Assembly (NCBI RefSeq): GCF_963583255.1
Contig: NC_084805.1
Location: 3,985,060 to 4,049,059, forward strand
Direction: 5' to 3'
DNA: 64,000 nucleotides
Source of the DNA: Pyrus communis
Taxonomy: Eukaryota; Streptophyta; Magnoliopsida; Rosales; Rosaceae
The position numbers and the translations under genes were made by a program. The first letter of the stretch is position 1; each line of letters opens with the position of its first letter. This document shows, one piece after another, positions 1 to 11,869 of the stretch. The notes beneath the pieces are model-generated. The model ran no database searches. It had not been told where the DNA came from and saw only the letters and a program-made list of their open reading frames with translations.

Positions 1-568
1 AAAAAAAATCCTCTTGTGTATGATTCAGCAACAACTAGAGTAAAAGAGGCGCTGGTTGTTGAGGCGAAAGGCAGAACAACGAAAGAAAGTTCTCCTCTTG
101 GTTAATTCAACAACATAGAGTGAAGGGCAGTTGTTTGTTTGTACGAAAAAGAAAAGGTTCTCTTCCTATCTAATTCAGCAGAAACTAAAGGCAAAGTGCA
201 AAGAAGAGTTGAGACAATAACCCGCCACCCCCTCCTCCCACTTGTAGAACTCTAGTTTTCTTCTTCTTGAATGGTCAAGAGCATTTTGATTTCCGCATTT
301 TCAGTACAGTTTTTGGTTTAAATTAATATAACAACTGAATTAAGGATATTCAATGAGCAGATTAAGTAAAAGTGCAAAAGAAAACTCCTCCAAACTGAGT
401 TTATCAAAGTCATATCATTCACAATATTACAGGCATCTAAAGAGGCAATCAACGAAAGATGTTATCGAGTCCGTACCCTAAATATGAAATACTGAAGAAA
501 ATCCACTAGCTAAGAATATAGAATTCATATATCTTCAAATACAAGGGAGGGACTGAAAGAGCAACAAC
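1..568 (-). other. Part of first intron of the DIT1 gene
   Basis: The minus-strand exon ending at 569 is followed by a GT donor at 568-567, so this stretch reads as intron up to the window edge. I see no transporter-like coding sequence in it on the minus strand. The next exon must lie left of the window. Confidence 0.7.
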
Positions 569-1390
569 CTGAAACTGAGACATAACCAGATAAGAACCGA
601 GCTTTCGTTTGGAGGGGTCACCGGGTTTACTCCCGCCGGAGAGGGACAATGACTGGATAATTGGCAAGAAAACACCGCCAGCCCTGGCCGTGGTACTCGG
701 CATTGCTGGAGCAATTAGTGCCTCGCTTATTGTCAAGCCATAGGACAAACCCAGTGTGCTCTTCCCCAACCACTTGACAAAGTAGGTGGCAATCCGATCC
801 CCCAAGCCCGTCTTCACGAACCCGCGAGCGAAAAAGAAGGAAATGACAATCAACCAGATCACCTCATTCGTAAAAGCACCGAAGGCCGTCGGAAAAGACA
901 GAGTTCCGGTCACAATGGAGGCGGTGAGGCCGAGAAAGGCCCAAGCACCAACGGGTAACGGGCTCAGAATCAGGCCGGCAATGGTGGATAGGAAAATGGC
1001 GAGCAACTGCCAGGCTTGTGGGGTGACTTCGACTGGTTTGGGGACGAAAAAGCGGACCACGATGCCTACGGCGATAGAGATGATGAAGGGGATGGGTTTG
1101 GCACCTTGAAGCGGCGGCGGTGGTGTGAGAGTGGTTCCGGGTTCTTCGTATTTAGAGGCTTGGATTGGGAAGTGGGTTTTTCCGGGTTTTGAGGAATGAG
1201 ACGAGGAAATGAAGGGTTTTGAGGCCAAGAGGGATGGTGATCGGAGGGTGGGGAGTGAGGGAGATGGTTTAAGGTTGTGGTGGATGGACGGTGGGGATTT
1301 GATGACGGGTTTTGAGCGGCGAAATAAGGAAGCGCGGGAAGAGAGAGAGAAGGAGGAGGTGGAGAGAGAGTGGAGGGCGAAGCTCTCCAT
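569..1390 (-). CDS. DIT1: Plastid 2-oxoglutarate/malate translocator, first coding exon (partial)
   Basis: The exon encodes 274 residues of a dicarboxylate transporter of the plastid inner envelope (DASS/Na-sulphate symporter family). The family exchanges 2-oxoglutarate for malate, linking ammonia assimilation to carbon metabolism. I chose the ATG at 1388-1390 (MESFALHS), although the frame stays open upstream to 1558, because it starts a Ser-rich, acid-poor transit peptide of about 85 residues and the upstream part is low-complexity translation of a GA/CT-rich leader. A Pro-rich linker (TPPPPLQGAKP) follows, then hydrophobic segments such as PFIISIAVGIVVRFF, the LSPLPVGAWAFLGLTASIV stretch and the EVIWLIVISFFFARGF segment. 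The family-typical MPSTTARAGGVFLPI block is near residue 235. The exon ends in frame at CAG before GT (568-567). The family is usually around 550 residues, so about half the protein is missing to the left. Sibling transporters (DiT2 type) are the main alternative; the sequence looks more like DiT1. Confidence 0.88.
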
Positions 1391-2051
1391 TGTTGCTAAC
1401 TTGTTAGAGAGAGAGAGAGAGAATTGGAATTTGAGAGAGAGAGAGAGGAAAGGTTTTGGTCTTTGATGGGAGAAGGGCGGAGCTCCCAGACGGGAGAGAA
1501 AGAGGCGGAGACAGAGAGAAAGGTGACGGTGACGGTGATGTGTGAGGAGGGAATTCAATAGAATTATGTTTTTTTTTTCTTTCTATTTTTTATTACATGC
1601 CTTTTTCTTATACATAAATTTAAAATGAAAAAAAAATAAAAAGTCTGAATCCAAATAGGATGGGCATCAAACAAATTCGTTATTGATGTGAAAGTTAAAC
1701 TTGTGATAAAATAAATGTTGAAAAGTTTGTGTGCCCTCAAAAAGAATGAATAATGGTAATTTGCCACTAATTATTCTTATTAAAAAAAAAAAAAAAAAAA
1801 AAAGAATGGGCATCAAACAAACCGATCCAACCTATTTTGATTGGCTTGGTATGAAGCTTGAGCATGAAAAAGTGTAGGACAGATGTCAACTAATTAGACA
1901 CTGGTAACAGGGTTGGAGCAGATAATTGTCCACAGCAGATTTCAAAGTCCTCTGCCTCTCCGGGTTTGCGCAGTGGAGTTGAAACGAAAAACTAAGAAAT
2001 TAACCCACCCGCCTCCTGACCCTTTAAATTAGCTCCAAAGTCCTTCAAAGC
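1391..2051. promoter_or_regulatory. Shared divergent 5' region of DIT1 and the CCA-transferase gene
   Basis: The two genes are transcribed away from each other, with 661 bp between their start codons. The DIT1 leader contains a GA/CT repeat (about 1408-1447), common in plant 5' leaders. A 16-bp direct repeat, ATGGGCATCAAACAAA, occurs at 1660-1675 and 1806-1821. A poly-A run lies at about 1782-1803. No convincing TATA box is visible on the CCA side; CTTTAAATT near 2021 is weak. The promoter assignment is inferred from position. Confidence 0.5.
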
Positions 2052-5000
2052 ATGAGACTAGCTTTCAAAACCGCTTCACTAAGCTGCTGCAATTGTCTCT
2101 TTCTTCCCACGCTCCGTCGGACGTTCCAGACCCGCAGTCTTCCCACCAAAACCCTAGGGCTAGGGCTAGGGTTCTACCCTTGCAGAGCAATCATGGCGGT
2201 GCCGTCTCGCCCGCCCGTACAAGTCAGGGACAACATCCAACTCAATGAAACCGAGAAGAAAATCTTCGACCGGCTGCTCGGGACGCTTCGCCATTTCGGC
2301 CTACAGAATCAGCTTCGCGTTGCTGGCGGATGGGTCCGCGATAAGGTGCGTGCGTGCGTGCGTATTTGAAAATTATGTTTGAAAATTATATAAGATATAT
2401 ACACGTATGTATTCATAGAATTTGGTTTGAAAATTATGTTTGGAATGGGGGTTTTGCAGCTTCTGGGAAAGGAGTGCTATGACATTGATATTGCCTTGGA
2501 CAACATGTTAGGCAGCGAATTTGTAGACAAGGTTCAAGACTACTTACTGCACGTCGGGGAAGAGGCTCAGGGAATCGCTGTAATTCCATGGTATGCGGCT
2601 CTGGCTCTGCAATTTCTTATCTAAGTATACTCCATTTTAGTGTGTGTGTGTGTGTGTGTGTGTTTTAATGCGTAATTTTTTTATATAGCAATCCTGATCA
2701 ATCCAAACATTTGGAAACCGCGAGGATGCGCATATGTGATACATGGATTGATTTTGTCAACTTAAGATGTGAAGAGTATTGTGAGAATAGCCGCATTCCT
2801 ACCGTGGTAAATACTTTTGCTTGATAAGCGTTTGCTAGTCTCTTCGTACCCTTTCGTTTTAGGACATTATGATTGATGTATAATTCAGCTCCAAATGTTC
2901 TTAGTGCGAGAGTGATTCTTTTAGACAAAAATGTTAGACATCTACCATCAAGAATAACTTTATTGTCCTGTTAGTTTTCAATTTACGCTAAGTTTGAGGC
3001 AGTTTTTCCCTTATTAGTTGAAGAAACAGTTAGTGAAGCATGTTGAATCAAATTTGAAGTCTATTCTTATTAAATTTGTAATTTAAAGTTTACTTTTGTT
3101 TTTACAGCAAAAATATGGCACACCCGAAGAGGATGCGTATAGGAGGGATTTAACTATTAACAGGTAAATTTCTTCCCTAAGAATCTTCTAGAACTGAAAT
3201 AATGTCATGGTCGGTAAATGAGAACCATATTGCTTTGTTAGAACTTTTGTTCTTAATGGGATTTATTTTCGTTGGACAGCTTGTTCTACAATATAAATAA
3301 CTGCTCAATTGAAGATTATACCAAAAGAGGTATGTTTTCTGAATTTGGCGTGTTCTCTACCAATTTGTCCTATTTACCACTATCGAAGTTATTACTTTTT
3401 GTTTTGATGTTTCATTTGTCTTTCATTTGTATTTTGCAGGAATTGAAGATCTGAAATCTGGTATAATAGTGACTCCCTTACCACCAAAGGCCACATTTAT
3501 GGATGATCCACTACGAGTTCTTCGAGCTATCCGTTTTGGTACTTATTTCTTTATCTTTTCTAAATTTTATGCACACTCAGCTCTCCATGGCTGATTATTC
3601 TAATTTTTCATAGCTCATTGGTCTTTTGCACTAACCTTGTCTAGTCTTTGGTACTTGGTCACTCACGGTTCACTAGTCATAACAGAGCCATATATGCTTT
3701 GTGCCCAATTGGTTTGACTTTCTCTTCTTGATTTTTCTGTTTCAATTTTTTTCTCTAGTTATCTATCTCATTATTGGCCTGTAATTGAGTGTTCAACATC
3801 CTATGGTCAACAATTTGAAGTATGTCAGGGTTCAACCACCTATATAAACAGTATGGTATAAAAACTGAACTCAAAAAGCTCCCCTACATTCATAGGGTGT
3901 TGTTATTGCATTTTGTCTACTCTATATGTAACATTAGAATGTTTTAGTGAAAATATTATCTCTTATTTTTCTTAAAAAGTATTTGTTTCTTACTGGGAAG
4001 AAAAACATCTTAAATTTTACTAGTCTCTCATCCAAGTTTTCTGTTAACTGCTGAATGCTAGTATTCGTAAGTATGTATTTGCTCTATTCTGCCTTCTTGA
4101 AGTTCATGTTGGCGTGGTTTCTTAAATGACATTGTTTGCTAGCATCAACGTTCTGCATGAACTTTTCGGAGTAAACCAAGGGTCCTTTCACAGAACTGAT
4201 CAGTTGGAAACATCTCCAAAATTGAAATATCTGGTCATGTGCTCAGGTGCAAGGTTTGGATTCATATTAGATGAAGAACTAAAGGAAGCAGCTGCCTGCG
4301 ATGAAGTGAAAGCTGCTCTTTCGGCTAAAATTAGCAGAGAGCGTATTGGCACTGAAGTAAATTCCTGTTTTACATACCTCAAGTGGTGATTGTCTGATTA
4401 TTATTTGATTTATGATGACACTGTTCTAGCTTGTTTAATGGGAAAACATATCCTGGGTCCCCGGGTACGGTGGAATTATCTCTTTATTTTTTCCTTGTTT
4501 CTCCTTGGTTCAGATTGACCTTATGATCTCTGGAAATCAACCTGTCCAAGCTGTGGCCTACATTAGTGATTTGAAGTTATTTTGGGTCGTCTTCAGTCTT
4601 CATACAAAGCATGAGCCTGCAGTATCAGAAGGATGTGACAGGTATGGGGTTGCTTAAGGAAAAAAGGAGTTTCCAAGCATGTCCATCTCTATAACATCAT
4701 GCATGGGCGAGTAGGTCGAATGACACATAAATATTTCAATGGTAATTCATTATTTTTCTCACCGAATGCAGGCTTTGTGTTTCTTACTTGGAGGCTACAT
4801 GGAACCTTATTCAATTAATTGGCCCGTCTACCTTTACTGTGAGTATAAGGACCTGAAATACGTAATCTTCTTGCTTTCTCCTGTATACCTTCATTTTTTT
4901 ATGCACTGATCATTGTTTTATTTCAAATTCTGCTTGTGTGTATTATATTTCCATGTGTATTGTTTTGAATAGCGTTTCCTCTAACATGTGAATTTAGGAT

Positions 5001-5443
5001 GAACAAAGAAGGCGCTCTCTGTATGCTGCTATGTTCCTCCCACTTAGGAAAACCATATATAAAGATAACAAAGGAAAAAAGGTATGGTTCCCTTGTTTTG
5101 CTGTCATGTGTTTGCTGTTTCCTAATGTAATATTCCTTGTTTTGTGTATGAGGCTGTAAGCATACTGGCATTGAGCCTTTTGCATTGCATTTGCACAACC
5201 TTGTGCAAGACAGCATGCTAGTTTGTAGCAAAATGTGCAAACCAGGAATGTTATTGGAGATATTTCAATAGAAGCAACTAGGGCTGATAATTTTAGACCG
5301 AAAAACTTATCAAACCGGACGGTCATTTGGTGTGATTTTTTATTTTTGAATTTTGGTGAAAAAACTGACCGAACTGTTGAACATACTTGTTTCCCGTTAA
5401 ATTTGACTTCTCCATTCGCTACATTTCTGTTGACATATATATA

Positions 5444-5482
<39 letters not shown>

Positions 5483-7729
5483 CCAAATTCTGGCAGAGCT
5501 CATTTTGTCGCACTACTCGGATTTTGCTGGATCTCATGGATTTTGCTGTTTCGGTTCCTTGGTGAACTAACCACAGTTGGTGGAAGGGTAGGACGGTTAA
5601 ACGTCAGTCCTTACTGACAGTTGTGGTTTGGTGGGTGGTTCCGGTCACTCAATCTGGTTAATTGACCCCTACCCACACCTAGAGACAACAACAGTATTAC
5701 TAGATAATAACGTGATTATTTGATTAGATGTTTGTCACAAAAAAATAGAGTTGATATTGGTGTTTGCAATAGAAAAAAAAAAAAAAAAAATTTGAATCAA
5801 TCGTCTCAATATAAATTTGTACGAAAGTGTAACATTACTGGTTTATTTAGTTAATTAGGACTGGAAGATGCTTGGAGTTAATTATTTCATAACCTATTCT
5901 TGAAACATGTAGATAGTTTTTATAATGCAGCAGTTCAACATCACATGATTTTCAAACTGGAATCAGTTCTAAATCTTTGTTTTTGAATTTCAGATTCCTG
6001 TGGTGAACTACATTTTCCGAGACTCCCTTAAGCGAAAAGCCAGTGATGCAGAAACAGTACTTTTTACACATTACGTGGAAACACTAAGCTGGTAGTTATA
6101 TCAAGACATCCTGAATCTGCATTTTTATATAAATTGTTTGCCAATTTTAATTGTTACAGGTTATAAATGTACACCATGCGTTGGAGAAGTTTTTGTCTTT
6201 GATTCCTTATTTTGCATCAAATGAGGACGCACTCATTTCTGAAGTTAATTGGGCAAGAGAATCTGTTGATGTACCTCTTACTTCAAAGCCCCGGGTATTG
6301 ACAGGTATGAGGTTTCTTTGTCCTTGCCGTCTTTCTTAGAAATGCTGGTGTATGTTTCCTTTGTGCTTTTTGATAAAAAAAAAACTCTCTGAAAAGTTGG
6401 TGTGTGCTTAATACTAATAGAGGGATCACATATGTGGCTGACACTGCAATTTCCATAGTTTGATTAATTCTTTGGGAAATTATACGGGAGATAAACTTAT
6501 GTGTCTCAGACCTTATGAATATAAATGTCAATTTGAAGCTTTTTAATCATATTAAATTATTAATCCATGCTTGACCACATATGTATTTCGTTTATGTGGA
6601 ACTTCTTGCTTTGATTATGGTCTAACATCCATCTTTCTATCCTCCTAAATCCTAAGAATGTAATCTGCTTGATACGTTTGTCCTTAATGTTCTTATTTCA
6701 TTTTGAATTGTCAACCATCCAGGATTTCTTCTACAAGAAATTAAAGATTTTTGGAGAGTTGCCTTGCTGATGGCTACATTGTTATATCCCCCCAACAATG
6801 ATTGTACCGAAGATCTTCTAAGTAAGAACTTTGAACTGGAAAGACGAAGAGCCTTATTTATAGCAGCTGAAGATGCCATACTTAAACTAGGTATCATCTC
6901 TTTTAACCAAGCATCTAGTGTTGATATGAATATGTTTATTAGTTTTGATATTAATTTGGAAACTCCCAACTTTCCAATCTTTTGTAGGTTTGATATGTTT
7001 CTTAGTTTTGATGTCAACCATTGCTAAGGGTCTCTTTGTGAGAACAATGCTTTGTGACTAGAAATCTATCGGTGTCATTAGCTGTTGAATGTTATCTCTA
7101 TGTTTTCTATGTCAGCATGTGCTGTCATTGTGAGAGTAAATTAAACAAGATGAACTTTTATCGTCTCTATTCTTTTCTTACATAGGATATATATCACTGT
7201 AAAAATAAGTCTCCAAGCATTGGAGAAACTTAAATGGCATCTACGGTGGCCTCAAACATGGTATATGTATGTGCTTGAGTATGCGTGTGTGTGTGTATGA
7301 TATTTTGTAGGATATCTAGTTTAGATCTTTTCCTGGAGTTCGATGCCCAACCTGTTTTTTTAGTCCGGGACAGATTGCCCTTAAGATTTTCTCAGGCTTT
7401 GGGAGACAGCTTGGATGTCATTTCTGATATTTGTTCTGGTGCATTAGGTCTGGATAAAGTTTGGGATGCAAAACCACTACTGAACGGGAAGGAGATCATG
7501 AATGTTTTGCAGCTTAAATCTGGAGGACCACTTGTGCGAGAATGGGTAAGCTATAAGTTCTGATTCCAGCACCGAAAAGAGTTATTATGGAACTCCAAAT
7601 GCTAATGTATCCTTTACTTGGCAGCAACAAAAAATATTTGCATGGCAGTTTGCTCACCCTTCAGGAACTGCAGAAGAATGCCTTGAGTGGATGAAGGAAA
7701 CACATTCGAAACGTTTAAAGATGGAATGA
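2052..7729 (+). CDS. CCA-adding enzyme (tRNA nucleotidyltransferase), complete, 15 exons
   Basis: The enzyme adds or repairs the 3' CCA end of tRNAs using CTP and ATP. Exons: 2052-2345, 2460-2590, 2689-2806, 3108-3163, 3280-3329, 3440-3538, 4247-4356, 4514-4641, 4772-4838, 4998-5081, 5994-6056, 6160-6304, 6723-6890, 7448-7545 and 7625-7729. All junctions are GT-AG and the frame is continuous for 571 residues plus TGA, as expected for the plant class II enzyme. Visible motifs: GGWVRDK (92-98) and the metal-binding D106-x-D108 pair; RRDLTIN (193-199); DDPLRVLRAIRFG (238-250), the nucleotide-binding neck; and a SRERIGTE helix (279-286). The N-terminus before Met48 is rich in Arg/Ser/Leu without acidic residues, fitting an organelle presequence; starting at Met48 would give a cytosolic form. 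Exon 1 contains telomere-like CCCTAGGG/GCTAGGGTT motifs (about 2153-2173). Intron 10 holds an hAT-like insertion. No disabling change is seen. Confidence 0.95.
5279..5681. mobile_element. Candidate hAT-like non-autonomous element in CCA-gene intron 10
   Basis: The block starts TAGGGCTG and ends CACACCTA, and is rich in the ACCGAAC/GACGGT subterminal words seen in plant hAT derivatives. The flanking 8-mers GAAGCAAC (5271-5278) and GAGACAAC (5682-5689) agree at 6 of 8 positions, consistent with an aged 8-bp target duplication. It includes a CT microsatellite (about 5449-5480). No transposase is encoded. Confidence 0.45.
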
Positions 7730-8515
7730 TACTCAAAGCAATTGCCTTGAGAAGTGCGGTTTTTCTAGCTCTGCTGGTGTTACGGATGGATTGATTGCTG
7801 AGAACAAATATCTGTAAATTCGGACCCTTGCAGTGAGCGACATCCGGTTCCAGTTCACCGTTTACAGAAGCGACCATGCTCAAGAGTTTGCAAAAGCACT
7901 ATGACATTTGCCAATAGTCATCGTAATGCTACCCTGTTATATTTTTTGTCTCTCCGGTACGATATGTGTAATACAGATGCCAGGAACTTAGGAACATAGA
8001 GCAACTCTAACCCCGACCGTTCATGTTTACATCAAATATGTCATTTGCTAACCTTGGTGATAATTTGAAGAAATTTTACTAGTGAATTTTGTACCTCCGA
8101 ACCATGCATCAAATTTTATTATCCACTGTTGAATTTTTTCTTTACCAAGTGGAATTGCAGAGCTTGAAGGTATGTTAACATCTACAAGACATGGTATTCG
8201 CCATTCCTGATGCACGGATTGGCCTAAAACACCTCCTAGTTCTTTAAGAAAACTAAGGTGGTGTAGCTAGTCGCGCAGTCAGAATGGCTGATAATTTTAG
8301 ACAAGTTGAATGATCCAGTAGATGAAGAGGAACACAGAAAAGGATGGTGTATAGTTAACGTGCTTTTTATACCATATATTTGATTGCAAAAATTTACTAT
8401 AAATTCATACGACTTCTGGATAAAGTACTCAAACTTGTAATTACTTGAGTATTCATCACATTTCATCAAATTTACTAAAATACTAAAGCATGAATTCTGA
8501 ATTTTTTTTCTTTGT
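7730..8515. other. 3' flank of the CCA-transferase gene
   Basis: The 3' untranslated region and downstream flank begin after the TGA at 7727-7729. I see no gene, RNA or clear repeat here. The poly-A site cannot be placed with confidence. Confidence 0.5.
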
Positions 8516-9844
8516 TATATGTTAAATAATGAAGAAGATGCCAAATGAGTAGCAAAAAAATACTTTAGCGCCTATCTACAAGAACAAGGGAGACATACAA
8601 AATTGCGGGAACTATAGGGGTACTAAGTTAATTACAATGAAGCTCTGGGAAAAAGTAATCGAGTTCATGCCAAGGCGCTCAACCATGGATGCAATTTGTC
8701 TCTTACGAAGAACGATGGATTTGCACATGATCTTTATAGATTTAGAATAAGCGTATGATAGGGTCTCAATAGATATTCTTTCGAGAATTTTAGAGAAGAA
8801 GGGAGTATGAGTATCATGTATCTAAGCTATAAAGGATATGTATGATGGAGTAAGGACTGCCGTAAGAACTCATGCAGGACAAACCGAAATTTTCCCCATA
8901 ACTGTGTGGTTACATCAAGGCTCATTTTTAAGTCCTTACCTTTTTGCATTGCTAATGGATGAGTTGACGAGACATCCAAGATGATATCCCTTGGTGTATG
9001 CTTTTTGCAGACGATATAGTGTTGATAGATGAAACTCAGGAGGGAGTAAATGTGAAGTTTAACCTATGGCGGAAGTGTTGGAATCTAAAGGTCTTCGCCT
9101 AAGTAGGTCAAAGACAGAGTATATAGAGTGCAAGTTCAATGAGAACGGAGGTTCAAATGAGTTAGGGGTGAGCATTGGAGATCAAAAAGTACCAAAGAGT
9201 GAACGTTTCGCTATCTTGGATCTATCTTGCAAAAGAACAGAGAATTGGACGGAGACCTCAATCATTGAATACAAGTTGGATGGATGAAGGGGAAGAGTGC
9301 ATTAGATGTATTGTGTGACCGTCGTATACCAGTAAAGCTCACTGGAAAATTTTATAGGACGGAAATAAGCCATCAATGCTTTATGGCACGAAATGTTGGG
9401 TGGTGAAGCATCAACATGTATACAAAATAAGTGTAGCAGAGATGAGAATGCTTCGTTGGATGTGTGGGCATATTCTTCGTTGGATGTGTAGGCATATGAG
9501 AAGGAACAAGATTAGGAATTAGGATATCCGAGGTAAATTAGGAGTAGCAGAAATTGAAGATAAGATAAGAGAAAATTGGCTAAAGGTGGTTTGAACATGT
9601 CAAACGAAGACCTACAAACGCTCTGACTAGAAGATGTGATTACGAGACAGAGGCTCAGGGCCAAAGGGATAGAGGAAGACCTAGGAAGACTTGAAAATAG
9701 ACTTTAGGAAAAGACTTGAACTACTTGGATTTAACGGAAGACATGACATAAAAACAAACGCATTGGCGTTCTAGGATTGATATAGCTGACCCCACTTAGT
9801 GTGATAAGGCATTTTTGTTGTTGTTGTTGTATATGTTAAATAAT
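8516..9844 (+). mobile_element. 5'-truncated RTE-like LINE with 15-bp target site duplication
   Basis: The element body is 8531-9829. It is bounded by identical 15-mers TATATGTTAAATAAT at 8516-8530 and 9830-9844, a perfect target site duplication. It retains the 3' part of a LINE reverse transcriptase, broken by stops and frameshifts. Recognisable peptides are PIYKNKGD...NYRG near 8570-8620, FIDLE-like...YDR near 8735-8760, the active-site-like LFADDIVL near 9003-9025, LRLSRSKTEY near 9090-9120 and a closing HWR-RI-D-ADP tail near 9755-9795. The 3' end is a TTG/TTGTTG microsatellite (about 9814-9829), typical of plant RTE-clade LINEs. It lacks its 5' part, as expected from incomplete target-primed reverse transcription, and cannot be active. 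Confidence 0.9.
9066..9287 (+). pseudogene. LINE reverse transcriptase remnant (open segment)
   Basis: This is the longest open stretch inside the LINE, 73 codons. It covers the segment after the ADD active site (MAEVLESKGLRLSRSKTEYI, then a VSIGDQKVPKSERF-like stretch). It is bounded by stops and frameshifts on both sides and is not an independent gene. Confidence 0.8.
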
Positions 9845-10446
9845 AAATTCACTTAAAATAATGTATAAATCCAACTTCTCAATACAAGTATTGTTGTTTT
9901 AAATATAAGTAAGTACTTATTTATATGTGATAATATATCTACTTAATCCACCTAGGCCCTGTCTAGGCACATAGCCGCTATGCCCTCGGTCCCAGCCTGC
10001 TACTCAACTATGTTAGAATTCTTGATACACCATTGTTTGTATAACTACGGAACCGAAAAAAAAAAAAAAAACAAGAAAAAAAAAAGAATGGGAAGAAAAG
10101 AAGCATAAAATGGCAAAAATATTCTTAAAAGTGAGAAGGTTGACTTTTGTTGATTATTGTGTCGTGGCACTTATGACCCGTTCTTTAGCATATTTGTGTA
10201 GCACTTGTCGTTACAAATGTGTAAGCGTAACTTGAACAGAATTCGAAACTACAACGAAGAGTTTATGAGACGCAAAAAGTCAAGAACAATTTGATAATTA
10301 TACACTTGGTGGACATATTTGTTTTGTTTTATTTTGCCTTGTTGCATGTGCCACTTCAGACGCACGTCCCTCTTTTATCTCTTGATTTCCCTCTCATTTC
10401 TGTCTCACTTTAGTCGCCCTCTCTATTGTCAATTTTTTTTTTGTCT
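9845..10446. other. AT-rich spacer between LINE and hAT-like element
   Basis: No gene is visible. The stretch contains an A-rich tract (about 10055-10090) and a short CCTAGGC-type segment (about 9950-9990) resembling the repeat at 37.1-37.5 kb. Confidence 0.4.
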
Positions 10447-11419
10447 TCCACTTTTAGGGATGGGCATAAAAACCGTGGAACCACGACAAAATAAACCGTA
10501 AAAAACCGTGTTGACAAAAAAAAGTTAACGTAGGTTCAAGAACCAAACCAAACCATTCATACCAATTCCGGTTTTCATGTTGGTAGAATTGCTTAGAACC
10601 GAACCAGACCATGAATATAAATAAATAATTAATTTAATAGTTGTATACGGGTGTTACTAAATGAGTGGTGAAAACCAAACTGGTTTTACCTAATAGGACT
10701 GCATGAGATCATTTCTCAATTAGGTCTTCCACTTACATGGTTCACCTATTGAGATAATGCACATATTTAAAAAAAAGATGTCAGTTTCCCACCTAGATGA
10801 CATTCAGGTTTCGATTTCATTATTTATTTATTTATTTAGGTTTTTGATAGAGTGATCTTAAGGTGTTTAGTTACATCCCATTTTTTTCTTTCCCTTTTCC
10901 TAGGACTTTTTTTAATCTCTTGATAAGTCCCTCTTGGGCTTAAATATTGTATTCATGCTAACATTTTTACTGCATAGTGGATGTACATTTGTATTATGAA
11001 TGTTATATGACATTTCAATTGTGTTTTTTTTTTTTTTTTTTTTTTTTGCTTAGTGTCAGCAATATTTGCATTTTGATTTTGTATTTGAAATGATATGTTT
11101 TGTTTGTAACTTTGTTTAACCATTTTAGAAGTGGTATTTGAATGCAAGCATGCAAAAAACAAGAGAATAAAAAAAGTAAACTTTGAATACCATTTTGATT
11201 TGGTAATCAAATGACTTAGTATTCGGCACGGTAAACCAGCATGGACCAAACCGAAATTGGTGTGGACCAAACCGAAATTGGTATGGATCAAACCATATGA
11301 TTTTAGTAATAAATTTAAGTAGAACTGCACTAAATCAAATCGTTGATATTTCCCGGTTCCAGTTCCGTTTTGAGGGCAAAACCGCACTGAACCACACCGT
11401 GCCCACCTCTACCCACTTT
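10447..11419. mobile_element. hAT-like non-autonomous transposon
   Basis: The element body is 10455-11411 (957 bp). Its terminal inverted repeats are TAGGGATGGGCA on the left and, read from the right end, TAGAGGTGGGCA. The flanking 8-mers TCCACTTT (10447-10454) and CCCACTTT (11412-11419) match at 7 of 8, as expected of an hAT target duplication. Internal sequence is rich in GGTTTGGT/ACCGAACC words, including near-identical GGACCAAACCGAAATTGG units at about 11240-11290. No transposase is present. A poly-T run (about 11025-11047) lies inside. Confidence 0.7.
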
Positions 11420-11869
11420 CTCTCATTCTCTATCATCGAGTCTCTCTTCTTTTTCACAGATGTAATGTTAGGGAGATCAAATTTTTTAAATCAAATGATG
11501 TGGTTGTAGATGATTGGATTATTGATTAAGTGTCGAGTGACGTGCTTGTTTCTTATTAATGACACATTATTTAGTTTGCAAATTTGATTTAAAAATTTGA
11601 TATCTCTAACGTTATCATTCTCTAAGCCTCTCTCAACTAGTCCGAAGATTGTTGCAAAGGTCCCACTGTTTTACACATTAATATTACTGTGATGATATGA
11701 GAAGGTCCCACTAATTTACACAAGACAAAGACCCGTACAGCAAGAAACATTGGACAACAACTCTGCAAGCTACTCTGATAGAGAATCAAAGCTCTTACAG
11801 GAGCATATATTATTCTACACAAAGAAAACAGAGAAACGCGCCCAAGTGGCCGCCATGCATGTATTTTCT
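11420..11869. other. 3' flank of the dioxygenase gene
   Basis: This lies downstream of the minus-strand stop codon (11870-11872) and should include the 3' untranslated region. No other gene is visible. Confidence 0.5.

Noticed and set aside
786..1109. 107-codon plus-strand ORF
   Set aside because: It lies antisense to the DIT1 exon, whose minus-strand translation is clearly a transporter.
1391..1558. 56 extra N-terminal codons of the DIT1 frame
   Set aside because: Translation of a CT-rich leader with Leu/Ser low complexity; the ATG at 1390 gives a normal transit peptide.
5235..5570. 111-codon plus-strand ORF in CCA-gene intron 10
   Set aside because: It runs through a candidate hAT-like element and a CT microsatellite; no protein features.
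7285..7447. In-frame-looking coding stretch before the last but one CCA exon
   Set aside because: An acceptor at about 7310 would bring an early stop in the required phase, while the acceptor at 7446-7447 keeps frame and gives the family sequence LDKVWDAKPLL.
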